64,000 bases of DNA from Parapedobacter composti (GCF_900112315.1 NZ_FOLL01000006.1:147362-211361), one strand, 5' to 3'. Counted from the first letter of the stretch, positions 1 to 8,238 are shown. Notes: generated from the letters alone by a model not told the origin. Made by a program: numbers and translations.

Positions 1-2
1 TG

Positions 3-1103
3 TCTCCGCAGCGGCTCGGTTTCGGAGATGCCACGAGCTGGCGGTATAAGGAAGTGCCAAATGAGCAAAATCGGTACCGTTCTGAAATGTACGTATATGC
101 CCCGTATGCCAACGCCAATTTCCTGTGGGCGGATAAGTGGAATCTAGTAGCAGGCGTCCGTTTTGAATCGTCTTCACAAAGCACGGACTACAAGTTGGAG
201 CGCGATGTTATTGAGGCACCATATCGCAACAATACGATCACGGGCAACGAATTGCTCCCCGCGGTTTCCTTGAAATACATGCCGACCGCTAAGTCCAACG
301 TCATTTTTGCGGCCAGTAAAACGATATCACGACCGTTGTTTATGGAGGCCGCACCGTTCCGCTATAACGAATCTGCCGGAACCGCACAGCGTATCGGTAA
401 CCCGTCGCTGACCAACGGTGATGTTTACAACGTTGACTTGCGTTACGATTACTTTCCGAATCCGGGTGAACTGATTTCCGTGTCAGTATTCGGAAAGCGA
501 TTGATTGACCCGATCGAATATGTACGGGTGAACAGTGCTGAACCGATGTTTTCGTACGTCAATTCGGATCGGGCAGTCGTAGCAGGGGTTGAGCTTGAGG
601 TTAATAAAAATCTCGGTTCTTTATTCGCATCGGAATTAGACGCTTTAAGGAACGCGTCTATTGGCTTAAACGGTTCTTACCTGTTTTCGGAAGTCGAGTT
701 TGACGAAGACAAGCTAAGCGGAAAAGGTGTTCCGTTTTATCCGACGAATTTTAAGCGACCACTGTTCGGGGCTTCGCCCTATTTGGTCAACGCCGACCTG
801 ACCTACCGCGTCAATTGGAATTCGAGGAGCCACACGCAAATTACGGGAACCTACCATGTATTTGGCAAGCGTTTGTTTGTTGCGGGCGCACAGGGTACCG
901 GTGATATCTACGAAATGCCTGTCAACAGGTTGGACGCAGCGATCAATACCGTCATTATGAATAAGATTGGATTCGATATTTCAATCAATAATATTTTGAA
1001 TCCCGACATCATCTATAATCAGGAGTTCCCGACAAGCGATCTGGAGTACATGAACGTGAAACGCGGTGTTTCTGTGGGCGCGACGTTGAGCTATACCTTC
1101 TAA
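3..1103 (+). CDS. TonB-dependent receptor, C-terminal barrel (5' truncated by window edge)
   Basis: The frame is open from base 3 with no upstream stop, so the gene starts outside the window. The GTG at 54 is internal. The roughly 366 visible residues are alternating beta-strands typical of the 22-strand outer-membrane barrel, with a SKTISRP segment, an NPSLTNG loop and a C-terminal aromatic (SYTF) that serves as the outer-membrane insertion signal. The family imports ligands with TonB/ExbBD energy; the plug domain and therefore any substrate clue lie outside. A beta-helix lipoprotein gene follows after 61 bp, so the two probably form a receptor/surface-lipoprotein pair. The substrate is unknown. 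Confidence 0.9.
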   Translation, partial: SPQRLGFGDATSWRYKEVPNEQNRYRSEMYVYAPYANANFLWADKWNLVAGVRFESSSQSTDYKLERDVIEAPYRNNTITGNELLPAVSLKYMPTAKSNVIFAASKTISRPLFMEAAPFRYNESAGTAQRIGNPSLTNGDVYNVDLRYDYFPNPGELISVSVFGKRLIDPIEYVRVNSAEPMFSYVNSDRAVVAGVELEVNKNLGSLFASELDALRNASIGLNGSYLFSEVEFDEDKLSGKGVPFYPTNFKRPLFGASPYLVNADLTYRVNWNSRSHTQITGTYHVFGKRLFVAGAQGTGDIYEMPVNRLDAAINTVIMNKIGFDISINNILNPDIIYNQEFPTSDLEYMNVKRGVSVGATLSYTF

Positions 1104-1164
1104 ACCGATGGACATTAAACATAAATATTATATATAAATTTTTACTCAATTAAATCAAAACATC

Positions 1165-2481
1165 ATGAAAAAGATGAAATTTGGAAAACTAACATGGAGT
1201 GTTCTCGCGGCGGCGGTGATTGTGTTTTCGGCGTGCAGCGATGATGATCCGGATCCTGTTGGCAACGGCGGTCTGTCTGGCGTACTGCCTAATAATACTG
1301 AACTGGTGGGCGATATTACCGAAGATGTTACTTTGAGTGCGGGTAACACGTACACTTTACGTGGCGGAGTTCACGTAAAAGACGGTGCGACGATGACCAT
1401 CGGTGAGGGGGTTACCGTAAGGGCAATTACTAACAGCAGAACGGATTTCGCTAACACCGCCTATCTGTTGATCGAGAGAGGGGCGAAAATCGAAGCAATA
1501 GGCACGGCAGACCGCCCTATTGTCTTCACATCCAATTCGGCAACGCCGGCCCCACAGGACTGGGGCGGCATCATCGTTTGCGGTGCTGCGCCGATCAATA
1601 ACCAAGGCGGGGAAAACCAATCCGAAATGGGTGGACAGGGCGTTATGTACGGTGGTACCAACGCCAATGACAACTCTGGTACATTGAGGTATGTCCGTGT
1701 TGAATATACCGGAAAGAAGCAGAGCGCGGAAGCCGAGCATAACGGTTTTACTTTCGAAGGTGTTGGTGCCGGTACGACGCTGGAGTATCTCGCAGTTTAC
1801 AAGGGTGCTGACGACGGCATCGAGTTTTTCGGCGGAACCGCCAATTTGCGCTATGCATTCGTCAACGGTGCGCAGGACGACCTGTTTGACTATACGTTCG
1901 GCTGGTCTGGAAAAGGTCAGTACTGGGTAGGTATCCAGGGCGATGACGTTGCGGACCGCGGCATTGAAGCAGATAACAATGGAGACAACCACGGGTTGCG
2001 TCCGCTTTCCAATCCGATTTTATCAAATGTAACCTTGGTAGGGTCGCGGGAAGCAATGACCAACGACAACCCTGACAATGCAACCGAAGCAGACAAAGGC
2101 AAAACGATCGGTTTGAAGCTTCGTGCAGGTACCGGCGGTCAATTGCACAACTTTGTCATCTATGGTTTCAACCATGGCATCGACGTGCAACACGATTTGA
2201 CAGTTGCAAACCTGCCTACCGGCGATTTGAAAGTTGCTAATACAGACCTTTACGGGCCTAATCTGTTCAAATTCGCTCCCGAAGTTGCAAATCCCTGGAC
2301 TACGATTACAACCAGTGCCGAGGATACGCCATCCTATATGAACGGATATGTGGGTACCTCAACTGAGGGTGCAATCAACCCATCTACGCTGGACAGCTGG
2401 TTCCAAGGCGGAAATTTCAAAGGTGCTGTCGAAGCGTCTAACAATTGGGTGACCCAAGGGAACTGGGCTCGTTTGGATTAA
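1165..2481 (+). CDS. Beta-helix surface lipoprotein paired with TonB receptor
   Basis: The 438-residue protein has an N-terminal signal with lipobox FSAC (Cys about residue 23), followed by an Asp-rich stretch (SDDDPDP) that in Bacteroidota often accompanies surface export. The body carries short Gly/Asn-rich repeats with WGGII, RYVRVEYTG and GADDGIEFFGG motifs. These match a Bacteroidota family of predicted right-handed beta-helix proteins often found next to TonB-dependent receptors and often misannotated as multidrug transporters. I see no transport membrane segments. It probably binds or handles a ligand at the cell surface for the preceding receptor; that role is inferred from position. 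A terminator lies 42 bp after the stop. Confidence 0.8.
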   Translation: MKKMKFGKLTWSVLAAAVIVFSACSDDDPDPVGNGGLSGVLPNNTELVGDITEDVTLSAGNTYTLRGGVHVKDGATMTIGEGVTVRAITNSRTDFANTAYLLIERGAKIEAIGTADRPIVFTSNSATPAPQDWGGIIVCGAAPINNQGGENQSEMGGQGVMYGGTNANDNSGTLRYVRVEYTGKKQSAEAEHNGFTFEGVGAGTTLEYLAVYKGADDGIEFFGGTANLRYAFVNGAQDDLFDYTFGWSGKGQYWVGIQGDDVADRGIEADNNGDNHGLRPLSNPILSNVTLVGSREAMTNDNPDNATEADKGKTIGLKLRAGTGGQLHNFVIYGFNHGIDVQHDLTVANLPTGDLKVANTDLYGPNLFKFAPEVANPWTTITTSAEDTPSYMNGYVGTSTEGAINPSTLDSWFQGGNFKGAVEASNNWVTQGNWARLD

Positions 2482-2523
2482 GGTTGATATTCAAGAATTT
2501 AGGGACTAAATACCTAAAGAAAC

Positions 2524-2559
2524 GAGGCTGTCTCATTAAGTCGAGGCAGTCTCTTTTTT
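2524..2559 (+). terminator. Rho-independent terminator of the receptor/lipoprotein operon
   Basis: An 11-bp stem pairs 2524-2534 with 2543-2553 (two G-U wobbles) around an 8-nt loop and is followed by six T. The next base begins the group II intron remnant, so this hairpin also looks like the insertion target of a class C intron. Confidence 0.85.
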
Positions 2560-3594
2560 GTGCGTCGTGCATGATTGATAACTTGGTGGTGCAAGTCCAC
2601 TACGGGGGTAGGTAGCGACCAACCGTTAGCAAAGGCAAGGGTGTCCATCGCGAGGTGAAATCTGAAGGAAGCCGGCGGCAAAAAACCGGCCTGACGGACA
2701 GAAACTGCATATGAGGCGAAAATGGGCGGGACGTATTTCCAGTTCGTGGTAAGGATGCGCGATGACACCAACCTGAAATATCTCTACACCGGGCCACGCA
2801 AGCCCGGCGGCGGAAGGCCACGGGTGTACGATGGCAAGGTCGGCCAAAGGGACGTCAAGGCTAGCTATTTCCGTTATGTGGGACTGGCCGACGGAACCAA
2901 GGCCACAACGGCCGTAGTGTATGCCGTATCGCTCAAACGGAAAGCCCAGGTGGTCAAGGTACCCTTCGGCAAGGCGCACAAGCTGTACTTCTCAACCGAT
3001 ACGGAAATGGATGCCGCAACTATCGTAAGATACTACAGGCTACGCTTCCAGATCGAGTTCATCTACCGTGACGCCAAACAGTTCGCCGGACTGGAGAATT
3101 GCCAGACAAGGAGCGAAAGAAAACTGGACTTCCACTTCAGCCTGGTCCTGACGGCAACCAACGTCGCCAAAGCGGCACATCGGATGAGTATCCCGATAGA
3201 AGAACGAGGAGCTTTCTCCATGGCGGACAACAAGACGATGAACCGCAACGCTTTACTGATGGACAGACTTTTTTCAACCTTTGGGGTGAACCCACACTTG
3301 AAGCAATCTCCATCGCCAATAAAAAAGAAATAATGACGATGGAAAATCAGAAACATGCCAAAAAACTACTACTAATGTACGGCACTATTGCCGCTTAAAA
3401 ATGAATTAACCATTGTAATAAGAAACTTGCAGATTAGCAAATCTCCAGTTCAAGTGGTTCGCGACCGCGAGACCACCCAATTACGTGGTTAAGGCATGTC
3501 ACAAGCCGGGACACTACCTTGTTGTATGGATACAGTATCACGTCTGGTTCTGTGAGAGGCTCGGGTAGAAATGTTGCCTAACCCGACTTTCAAT
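2560..3594 (+). mobile_element. Group II (class C-like) intron remnant without its reverse transcriptase, interrupted by IS4 fragment
   Basis: The left end begins GTGCG directly after a terminator T-tract. About 155 bases then read like domain I of class C introns, with AAGGGTGTCC, AATCTGAAGGAAGC, a GGCGGCAAA stretch and CATATGAGGC. The right end (about 3490-3594) has AAGCCGGG...CTGGTTCTGTGAGAGG followed by a hairpin pairing CTCGGGT with ACCCGA, like domain V/VI and the 3' end. No intron-encoded protein ORF lies between them; the interior is instead occupied by part of an IS4-type transposase. The domain V-like part is longer than the usual 34 nt and may be degenerate. The boundaries, especially the 3' one, are approximate. 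The element is probably not autonomous. Confidence 0.6.
2722..3398 (+). pseudogene. IS4-family transposase, 3' part only, frameshifted
   Basis: The segment encodes the C-terminal half of a DDE transposase, with the IS4 signature Y-x2-R-x3-E-x6-K in YRLRFQIEFIYRDAK, followed by AGLENCQTRS and helices around LTATNVAKAAH. The N-terminal half with the first catalytic Asp residues is absent. The reading frame used from 2722 slips at about 3298, near CACTTGAAGCAATC. The natural C-terminus (AISIANKKE to MYGTIAA) continues in the next frame to the stop at 3398. It is therefore both truncated and frameshifted and cannot make an active enzyme. Confidence 0.8.
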
Positions 3595-3946
3595 GTAGTC
3601 GCTACGGTGCTGAACTTCTGTTCAATAACATCGGCACGCCCGCATTTACTCTAATAATACTAACAACCAAAAAAAATTCCTAATAATAACGTAAACCTGT
3701 TCAAAGCAGCATGTTCCCATGCTTTCGCGATTTCCGTCGAAAAACGCCGATGTGATGATTCACGAATTGTTAATGCTAATGACGGCTTTTCTCGGGCAAA
3801 AGTGCTTCTTAAATATTAAGATTCCTCTATCGAAAAAGATGTATTCGTTAGCGGTTTCTATCAGAAATTTACCTATTGATAACAGTAGGTTTAAGATAAT
3901 TATAAGTTAAGTGACTATAATTGAATAATTTAAAATAAACATACTT
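3595..3946. other. Non-coding AT-rich spacer after intron remnant
   Basis: I found no convincing gene. Immediately after the intron-like end one frame reads ELLFNNIGTPAFTL before a cluster of TAA codons near 3680; this may be a leftover coding fragment. A 63-codon ORF at 3719-3910 has no recognisable motif. Base composition drops towards AT before the next gene. Confidence 0.4.
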
Positions 3947-5680
3947 ATGAAAACCAAATTACATTTACCTTTGATTTTTAGTATACTTTTAATTGGTTCT
4001 TGTCAGAAAATAGACGATCAGGTGGTAATTGATCAAGAAATCTTGGATTTTTCAGTTAGCCCACTTTCAATAACTGATCCTAATGATCCTAATCTAAATG
4101 TCAATTGGCGTTTTTATGATCCCGATATTACCACAGCTCTAATATATTATGGGCAGAGACAAAATGGTCAGCCAGTTAGAAGCGTAGAAACTCTGCTACC
4201 ATGGTTTACCTCTGGTAATCCCGTAAATAATGAACATAAAGATTACCGGCCTGAGCTTGGGTGGGTATTATATTTAAAAGATTTTGGAACACCTCAACGG
4301 CCGGCACAAACGCCTTTTTTTGCGCTATATAATAAGTATTCTGGGGTGTTGCGTTTTTTTGTTTACAATTATAGAGTTCGTAATCAGGGAGAACCTTCGA
4401 AAACATACTACATAGCGGAGTTGGGTTTTAATAACACAACTAATTACAACGCATCGTTGTCATTTTTTGCCCCTACAAATGAGTTCGTAAAAAACAAGAC
4501 AAATCCAAATACCAAGCAAATTGTGGTTACCAAAAGAAACGTTTCTGATGCTTGGTTAAATTTCGATTTTGTGATGACATATGATCGAAAATTTAGTGAA
4601 TTATTACTAAGAATTCATGGTGTTAACCAAGCAGAGATAAATCTAGGTACGGATTTCTCAACGTTAACCTCACGATCTTCAGTAGGTGGTTCTGGCTCGA
4701 CATCAGGTTTTCACAATGCTATCGAGAAAGGTTATGAGTATATCGGATCCACAGAAACGCTTGTAGATGCTATCGATGATCTAGACAAAAAGCTGAATCC
4801 AAATAGAGCTACAGCGACGTCCGTTGCGCCGAATTCGATAATAGGAACAATAGGAGCGGCAATAGGTGTTGTAAAGGGCGCTGTAGGCCTAATTAAGTCA
4901 TTTTCAGGTGGAAAGAAATCTGCAACTGCGACACAAACGGTGATTCAGTATTCGGGTATTGTTAATACTACGGGAACAGCAACTATTTCAAATAATCTAT
5001 ACAATATTAATTTTCATCAAGACCCTAATGCTTCGCTCACCGCTCATCGGTACCGGCCTATATATAAAAATGTAACAGGTTTGATCGGTGCCCCAAATAG
5101 AATTGGGTTACTTGCATATGAACGAGCCTTTCATTATCCTTGTGATCCAATGCAATGGAGGGAAATTAGATTGCATAATTACACCTCAGAATTTAAATAT
5201 GATAGATTCGTTGATGCTTTTTATGAAAATCCAGATTTAGTGGGAAAGATACGCATAACAAAATTTGACGCTTATCTCATAAACAATAAGGTTTCGGAAA
5301 TTGGCTTGGGTAATCAACATAATACATTTGAGTTTTTAGGACTTGCCTCATCAGCTTGGAATAATGGGCTTGATGCTAATACCGTTCATACTCCGCCAGT
5401 AAATGTTGGGAGATATCGCGACAACGATGAGGTGCAGATTATGTTCGGGCGATATGCATATCCGCCTCTTTACGCTGGAACCCCTTTTCCATATATTACT
5501 AAGTATCCGCAAATCGGTATAGAGATCCACTACGAGATTATCGATCCCAATTATCCGTTTGACGATTCCAGAGAACGAATTATACACAAAGTAGTTGCAC
5601 CAACTACATTTGATGTTCGATTACATACAGGGGCGCCTATTCGAGGTGAATGCGCTACGCGTTATGAGCATATATATTAG
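3947..5680 (+). CDS. Large lipoprotein of unknown function, AT-rich
   Basis: The 577-residue protein starts with a lipoprotein signal whose lipobox is LIGSC (Cys about residue 19), so it is probably anchored in the outer membrane or on the surface. I recognise no family. Visible features are aromatic- and Asn-rich beta-type sequence, a small-residue stretch around residues 300-325 (IIGTIGAAIGVVKGAVGLI) that could be a buried or membrane-active helix, and two Cys late in the protein. The codons are clearly more AT-rich than those of flanking genes, and it sits between mobile-element debris and a terminator, so horizontal acquisition is likely. The start is supported by the signal peptide. Confidence 0.7.
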   Translation: MKTKLHLPLIFSILLIGSCQKIDDQVVIDQEILDFSVSPLSITDPNDPNLNVNWRFYDPDITTALIYYGQRQNGQPVRSVETLLPWFTSGNPVNNEHKDYRPELGWVLYLKDFGTPQRPAQTPFFALYNKYSGVLRFFVYNYRVRNQGEPSKTYYIAELGFNNTTNYNASLSFFAPTNEFVKNKTNPNTKQIVVTKRNVSDAWLNFDFVMTYDRKFSELLLRIHGVNQAEINLGTDFSTLTSRSSVGGSGSTSGFHNAIEKGYEYIGSTETLVDAIDDLDKKLNPNRATATSVAPNSIIGTIGAAIGVVKGAVGLIKSFSGGKKSATATQTVIQYSGIVNTTGTATISNNLYNINFHQDPNASLTAHRYRPIYKNVTGLIGAPNRIGLLAYERAFHYPCDPMQWREIRLHNYTSEFKYDRFVDAFYENPDLVGKIRITKFDAYLINNKVSEIGLGNQHNTFEFLGLASSAWNNGLDANTVHTPPVNVGRYRDNDEVQIMFGRYAYPPLYAGTPFPYITKYPQIGIEIHYEIIDPNYPFDDSRERIIHKVVAPTTFDVRLHTGAPIRGECATRYEHIY

Positions 5681-5846
5681 CTTTGAAATCTGTATAGCAC
5701 ATCCAGGGATACGTGCTCGAAAATCCGTATGTTCAAATGACAATCAGGAAAAGACTTAGCTGATCTCCGCTCTTCGACTTGAATACCATGATATATGGAT
5801 AGACCATCTATCGGTCAATATTAAACAAAGGTTTCAGATAGGTATA

Positions 5847-5887
5847 ACAAAAGGCACGTCTGCTAAAGGCCGTGCCTTTTGTTGTTA
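5847..5887 (+). terminator. Terminator hairpin after the AT-rich lipoprotein gene
   Basis: A near-perfect 13-bp stem pairs AACAAAAGGCACG (5847-5859) with CGTGCCTTTTGTT (5871-5883) and continues into T-rich sequence. The A-rich left arm means it could also act on the opposite strand. Confidence 0.8.
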
Positions 5888-5949
5888 AACGTCAATCCCT
5901 CTATTTTTTTTGGAGGGCACCGGAGACAACCTCAGTCACAACATGATAA

Positions 5950-6318
5950 TCACTCCCGCAATGGTGGAAACGTGCCAGATATTAGTGGTCGGTCTGCTGC
6001 GCTGCTCGGTAGATCCGGTTTCCTTACCGATCCCTGAAAGACTGCCGCCAGTGAACATACAAACGCATAAAGGAGTCCAAAGACAACCATTAGGTAAAAT
6101 GGGACTCTTTGCCATGGCAGTAAAGACTTGAAATTGTTGGGAAAATAAAGGTCGCAGTAGTCGCGCAGCACCGGCCACAATAAGCCCTGCAGCCACCGAC
6201 TTACGCCGATAAATGCTGCCGTGTCAACTGCCGCGATCAGTACGAGGCTTGTGGCGCCGATATCGACGGCCGCAGCTGTCGGGTCCAGTCGTCGGAGCAA
6301 TGGGCCCCGCATGGACAA
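5950..6318 (-). pseudogene. Remnant of a small two-helix membrane protein
   Basis: The frame encodes two hydrophobic segments, one around VDIGATSLVLIAAVDTAAF and one around FYLMVVFGLLYAFVCSLAAVF, separated by a basic linker with a PWQR motif. The arrangement resembles short membrane proteins carried on Bacteroidota mobile elements, but this is recognition by memory only. A plausible start (MPRMTTTAAG, near 6355) lies in another frame just upstream, suggesting a frameshift, and the C-terminal tail looks non-native. It is probably a decayed gene. Confidence 0.35.
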
Positions 6319-6439
6319 ACAGTAAGGCGCCCGCCGCGGTGGTGGTCATGCGTGGCATTTTACAGCCCTAGTACTACTTTTGCCCCACTGCTGGCCGGAG
6401 AGATAATGGTGTTGTACGCATAAATAAACAAGATTTGAA

Positions 6440-6813
6440 ATGAACATTGTGAAAATCGAAGTGCGAGCCCGAAGGCTCTCCGCTATCTTGCGCACCTAGC
6501 CGAGCACCACTGTGCAGGCACACTGAATGGTGGAAACCTCATAGCCCTCACGGTGCCGGGTAAAGGCCCATACGTGGAACTCGTGGCCGCTGAAAGCGCG
6601 GGCAGTTCCAGCACAAGGGTTTCCATCCTCCCTTGAAGCACTGCGTTTGGTCGTGAAGAGGTCATCCGTCCGGCTATAGAGCAATATGATTACCTTATCA
6701 TCCCTGAAGGCCGTTGGACGAGTGCTGAAACTGGTCGCTTTTCCCTGATAGGGCATTCCGTTTGCTGTCGCTTGGATAAATCATGCAGTGGGACACAATT
6801 GATGATATATTAA
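6440..6813 (+). pseudogene. Degraded ORF with frameshift and in-frame stop
   Basis: A start MNIVKIEVRARR at 6440 runs into a stop, but shifting frame near 6480 gives a continuous readable stretch (RYLAHLAEHHCAGTLNGG, then LTVPGKGPYVEL). It is broken by one TGA near 6646 and continues as EEVIRPAIEQYDYLIIPEG to 6813. The composition looks protein-like in one frame, so I call a decayed gene. I do not recognise the family; the setting suggests cargo of a lost mobile element. Confidence 0.35.
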
Positions 6814-6824
6814 TTGGTAATTAA

Positions 6825-6854
6825 TTGCGACGTAACAATGACCCTATATCTTTG
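6825..6854 (+). promoter_or_regulatory. Bacteroidota promoter of small-RNA module, copy 1
   Basis: TTG at 6825-6827, a 19-nt spacer and TATCTTTG at 6847-6854 match the TTG-N19-TAnnTTTG consensus exactly. Transcription would start near 6860 and run into the hairpin ending at about 6931. Confidence 0.75.
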
Positions 6855-6859
6855 TATCA

Positions 6860-6931
6860 ACAAAAAGCAGCATTCATTTTGTTAGGTTTGGTTAAATGGA
6901 ATAGGCCTCGTTGTGAAACGGGGCTTTTTTG
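6860..6931 (+). ncRNA. Candidate small RNA or attenuated leader, copy 1
   Basis: The segment between a consensus promoter and a T-run is about 72 nt with no convincing ORF. It contains 30 bases (6872-6901) identical to the second copy at 8273-8302. It ends in a hairpin with arms GCCTCGTT and AACGGGGC, a GTGA tetraloop and six T. Compared with copy 2, one base pair changes on both sides (U-A to C-G) and one from U-G to C-G, which supports a selected RNA structure. It may be an independent sRNA or a terminator-attenuator upstream of aquaporin; a separate promoter after the terminator favours an independent RNA. Confidence 0.55.
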
Positions 6932-6939
6932 TGTGAAAC

Positions 6940-6971
6940 TTGCTACTTTCAAAATAAAGTAATTACATTTG
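6940..6971 (+). promoter_or_regulatory. Promoter of the truncated aquaporin copy
   Basis: TTG at 6940-6942 and TACATTTG at 6964-6971 are 21 nt apart, 22 bases before the ATG at 6994. The aligned copy at 8343-8372 has the ideal 19-nt spacer. Confidence 0.5.
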
Positions 6972-6993
6972 GATAAACCAATATCATATAATC

Positions 6994-7077
6994 ATGGAAA
7001 TTAAAACATCAACTAAATTCGTGGCCGAGATGGTTGGTACCTTTGGCTTGGTGCTGTTCGGCTGCGGGGGTAGGTAG
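6994..7077 (+). pseudogene. Aquaporin 5' fragment joined to group II intron sequence
   Basis: The first 24 codons (MEIKTSTKFVAEM through LVLFGCG) align codon by codon with the aquaporin at 8395. At 7065-7066 the sequence switches into group II intron domain I and reaches a stop at 7075-7077. Only the beginning of transmembrane helix 1 is left. Codon 13 is ATG here but TAG in the other copy, showing the original residue. The DNA differences between copies, mostly at third positions, indicate an old duplication rather than an assembly artefact. Confidence 0.8.
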
Positions 7078-7122
7078 CGACCAACCGTTAGCAAAGGCAA
7101 GGGTGTCCATCGCGAGGTGAAA
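7065..7122 (+). repeat. 58-bp exact copy of group II intron domain I segment
   Basis: Bases 7065-7122 are identical to 2603-2660 within the larger intron remnant. The fragment lacks the intron's GTGCG end, so it arose by recombination or incomplete integration rather than a normal retrohoming event. Confidence 0.85.
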
Positions 7123-7588
7123 CCCCGAAGGGCTCATCGAAGACAACCTGAAGGAAGTCACCCTGCGGTCGGTTATTCTTTCGGCCAGGCTGCGGCTAAT
7201 GAGTGCCGGGCATGGGGCGCAGCCACTCCCACGGTAATCCCGGACGAACAGCACCTTAACTACCCCCTTTCTTCTGACCAAATTCCCCCGTCTCCCGCGG
7301 CCCGCTTTGGGCTGGTCCACGGCGTGTCCACGAAATTCCAAAGAAAAAGCAAAGCAGGGGCAAAGCAGTCCCAAAGATACGGCGGGAGATAGTGGGGAGA
7401 AAGTCAGTAAAAAGTCAGTAAAAAGTCCGGATAAATCTACCAGGGTTTCAGGTTCCTCATTGGGTGGAGCACGCCACGCCTGACCAAGGTGCTTGGCAAT
7501 TCCTGGCGTATCGATCAGCAATTGGAGCCGGGATACGGATAGCGCCCTTTCTTAATTTATACCGCTAATAAGCGCTAGTGTTTGGCCC
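7123..7588. other. Unassigned segment between intron fragment and AsnC gene
   Basis: I recognise no gene in this stretch. Open frames exist on both strands (minus 7009-7521, plus 7117-7392), but they overlap each other and the intron fragment. The plus-strand frames show short protein-like runs (LIEDNLKEVTLRSVILSARL; KKSVKSPDKSTRVSGSS) in different frames, which suggests decayed mobile-element coding sequence. Confidence 0.4.
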
Positions 7589-8056
7589 CTAAATCGGATA
7601 TGCGGTTTCACTTTTGGTTTCCGAAAGGATAAAAAAGCTCTGCACCGTAACAATGTTGGGTAATACGGCCAGTTTATGCCGTAAAAATAGGTGGTACTCC
7701 TCCATATTGCTGGTGGCGATTTTCAGGATGAAATCAAATGATCCCGTCATCTGGTAACACTCCATCACCTCATCAAACTGCGCAACACTGCGTTCAAATT
7801 CGCCAAGTGTTTTAGCGGTATGCTCTTTCAGCAACACGTGTGAAATGGCAATGAGCGTTTTGTCTATCTTCCTTCGGTCTACAATGGCCACAATGCGGGT
7901 GATGTATCCCTGTTCTTTCAGCCGCCGTACCCGCTCGTGGATTGTGGCGGGCGATTTGTTCAGTTTATAAGCCAATTCCTTGTTGGTCAATGTGGCATCG
8001 CGCTGAAGCAATTTTAGTAGTGCCCGGTCTGTCGCATCAAGTGTATTGGTCGTCAT
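7589..8056 (-). CDS. Lrp/AsnC-family transcriptional regulator
   Basis: The 155-residue protein has an N-terminal winged helix (LDATDRALLKLLQRDATLTNKELAYKLN and the recognition helix SPATIHERVRRL) followed by the RAM/AsnC effector domain. The family binds amino acids or similar small molecules as dimers or octamers and regulates transport or metabolism. I place the start at the ATG at 8056 rather than at an upstream start codon at 8092, because a consensus promoter lies between them (8063-8092). The gene faces away from the aquaporin copy and could regulate neighbouring genes, but its target is not evident. Unlike its surroundings it looks intact. Confidence 0.88.
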   Translation of the reverse strand: MTTNTLDATDRALLKLLQRDATLTNKELAYKLNKSPATIHERVRRLKEQGYITRIVAIVDRRKIDKTLIAISHVLLKEHTAKTLGEFERSVAQFDEVMECYQMTGSFDFILKIATSNMEEYHLFLRHKLAVLPNIVTVQSFFILSETKSETAYPI

Positions 8057-8062
8057 TTGCTT

Positions 8063-8092
8063 CAAAAGTAGGGTATTAATCTGAAGCCTCAA
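8063..8092 (-). promoter_or_regulatory. Promoter of the AsnC gene, nearly leaderless
   Basis: On the minus strand TTG (8092-8090), a spacer of exactly 19 nt and TACTTTTG (8070-8063) match the Bacteroidota consensus. The box ends only 6 nt before the ATG at 8056, so the message would have almost no 5' leader. This position decides the start codon. Confidence 0.75.
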
Positions 8093-8203
8093 AGAAGGTT
8101 TTTCTGTTTTCCTGGCCCCATCAAGACGATATTATAATAAGCTGGTAGCAGAGCTTCGCGTTTCACCGTCCGGAAGTTTGACAATATGTTAATTGACACT
8201 TAA

Positions 8204-8233
8204 TCCAGCGGTAACAAAACCTGCCTACCTTTG
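8204..8233 (+). promoter_or_regulatory. Degenerate promoter of small-RNA module, copy 2
   Basis: The -7 box TACCTTTG (8226-8233) is kept, but the bases aligned with the TTG of copy 1 are TCC here at the required 19-nt distance. Activity is probably reduced. Confidence 0.4.
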
Positions 8234-8238
8234 AGACA

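Noticed and set aside
1357..1992. 211-codon frame antisense to the beta-helix lipoprotein
   Set aside because: It is fully inside a convincing gene and has no motif.
3719..3910. 63-codon ORF before the AT-rich lipoprotein
   Set aside because: There is no signal, motif or promoter; it is likely chance in AT-rich spacer.
7009..7521. 170-codon minus-strand ORF in the accessory segment
   Set aside because: It runs through the intron fragment and the truncated aquaporin on the opposite strand, with biased, motif-free sequence.
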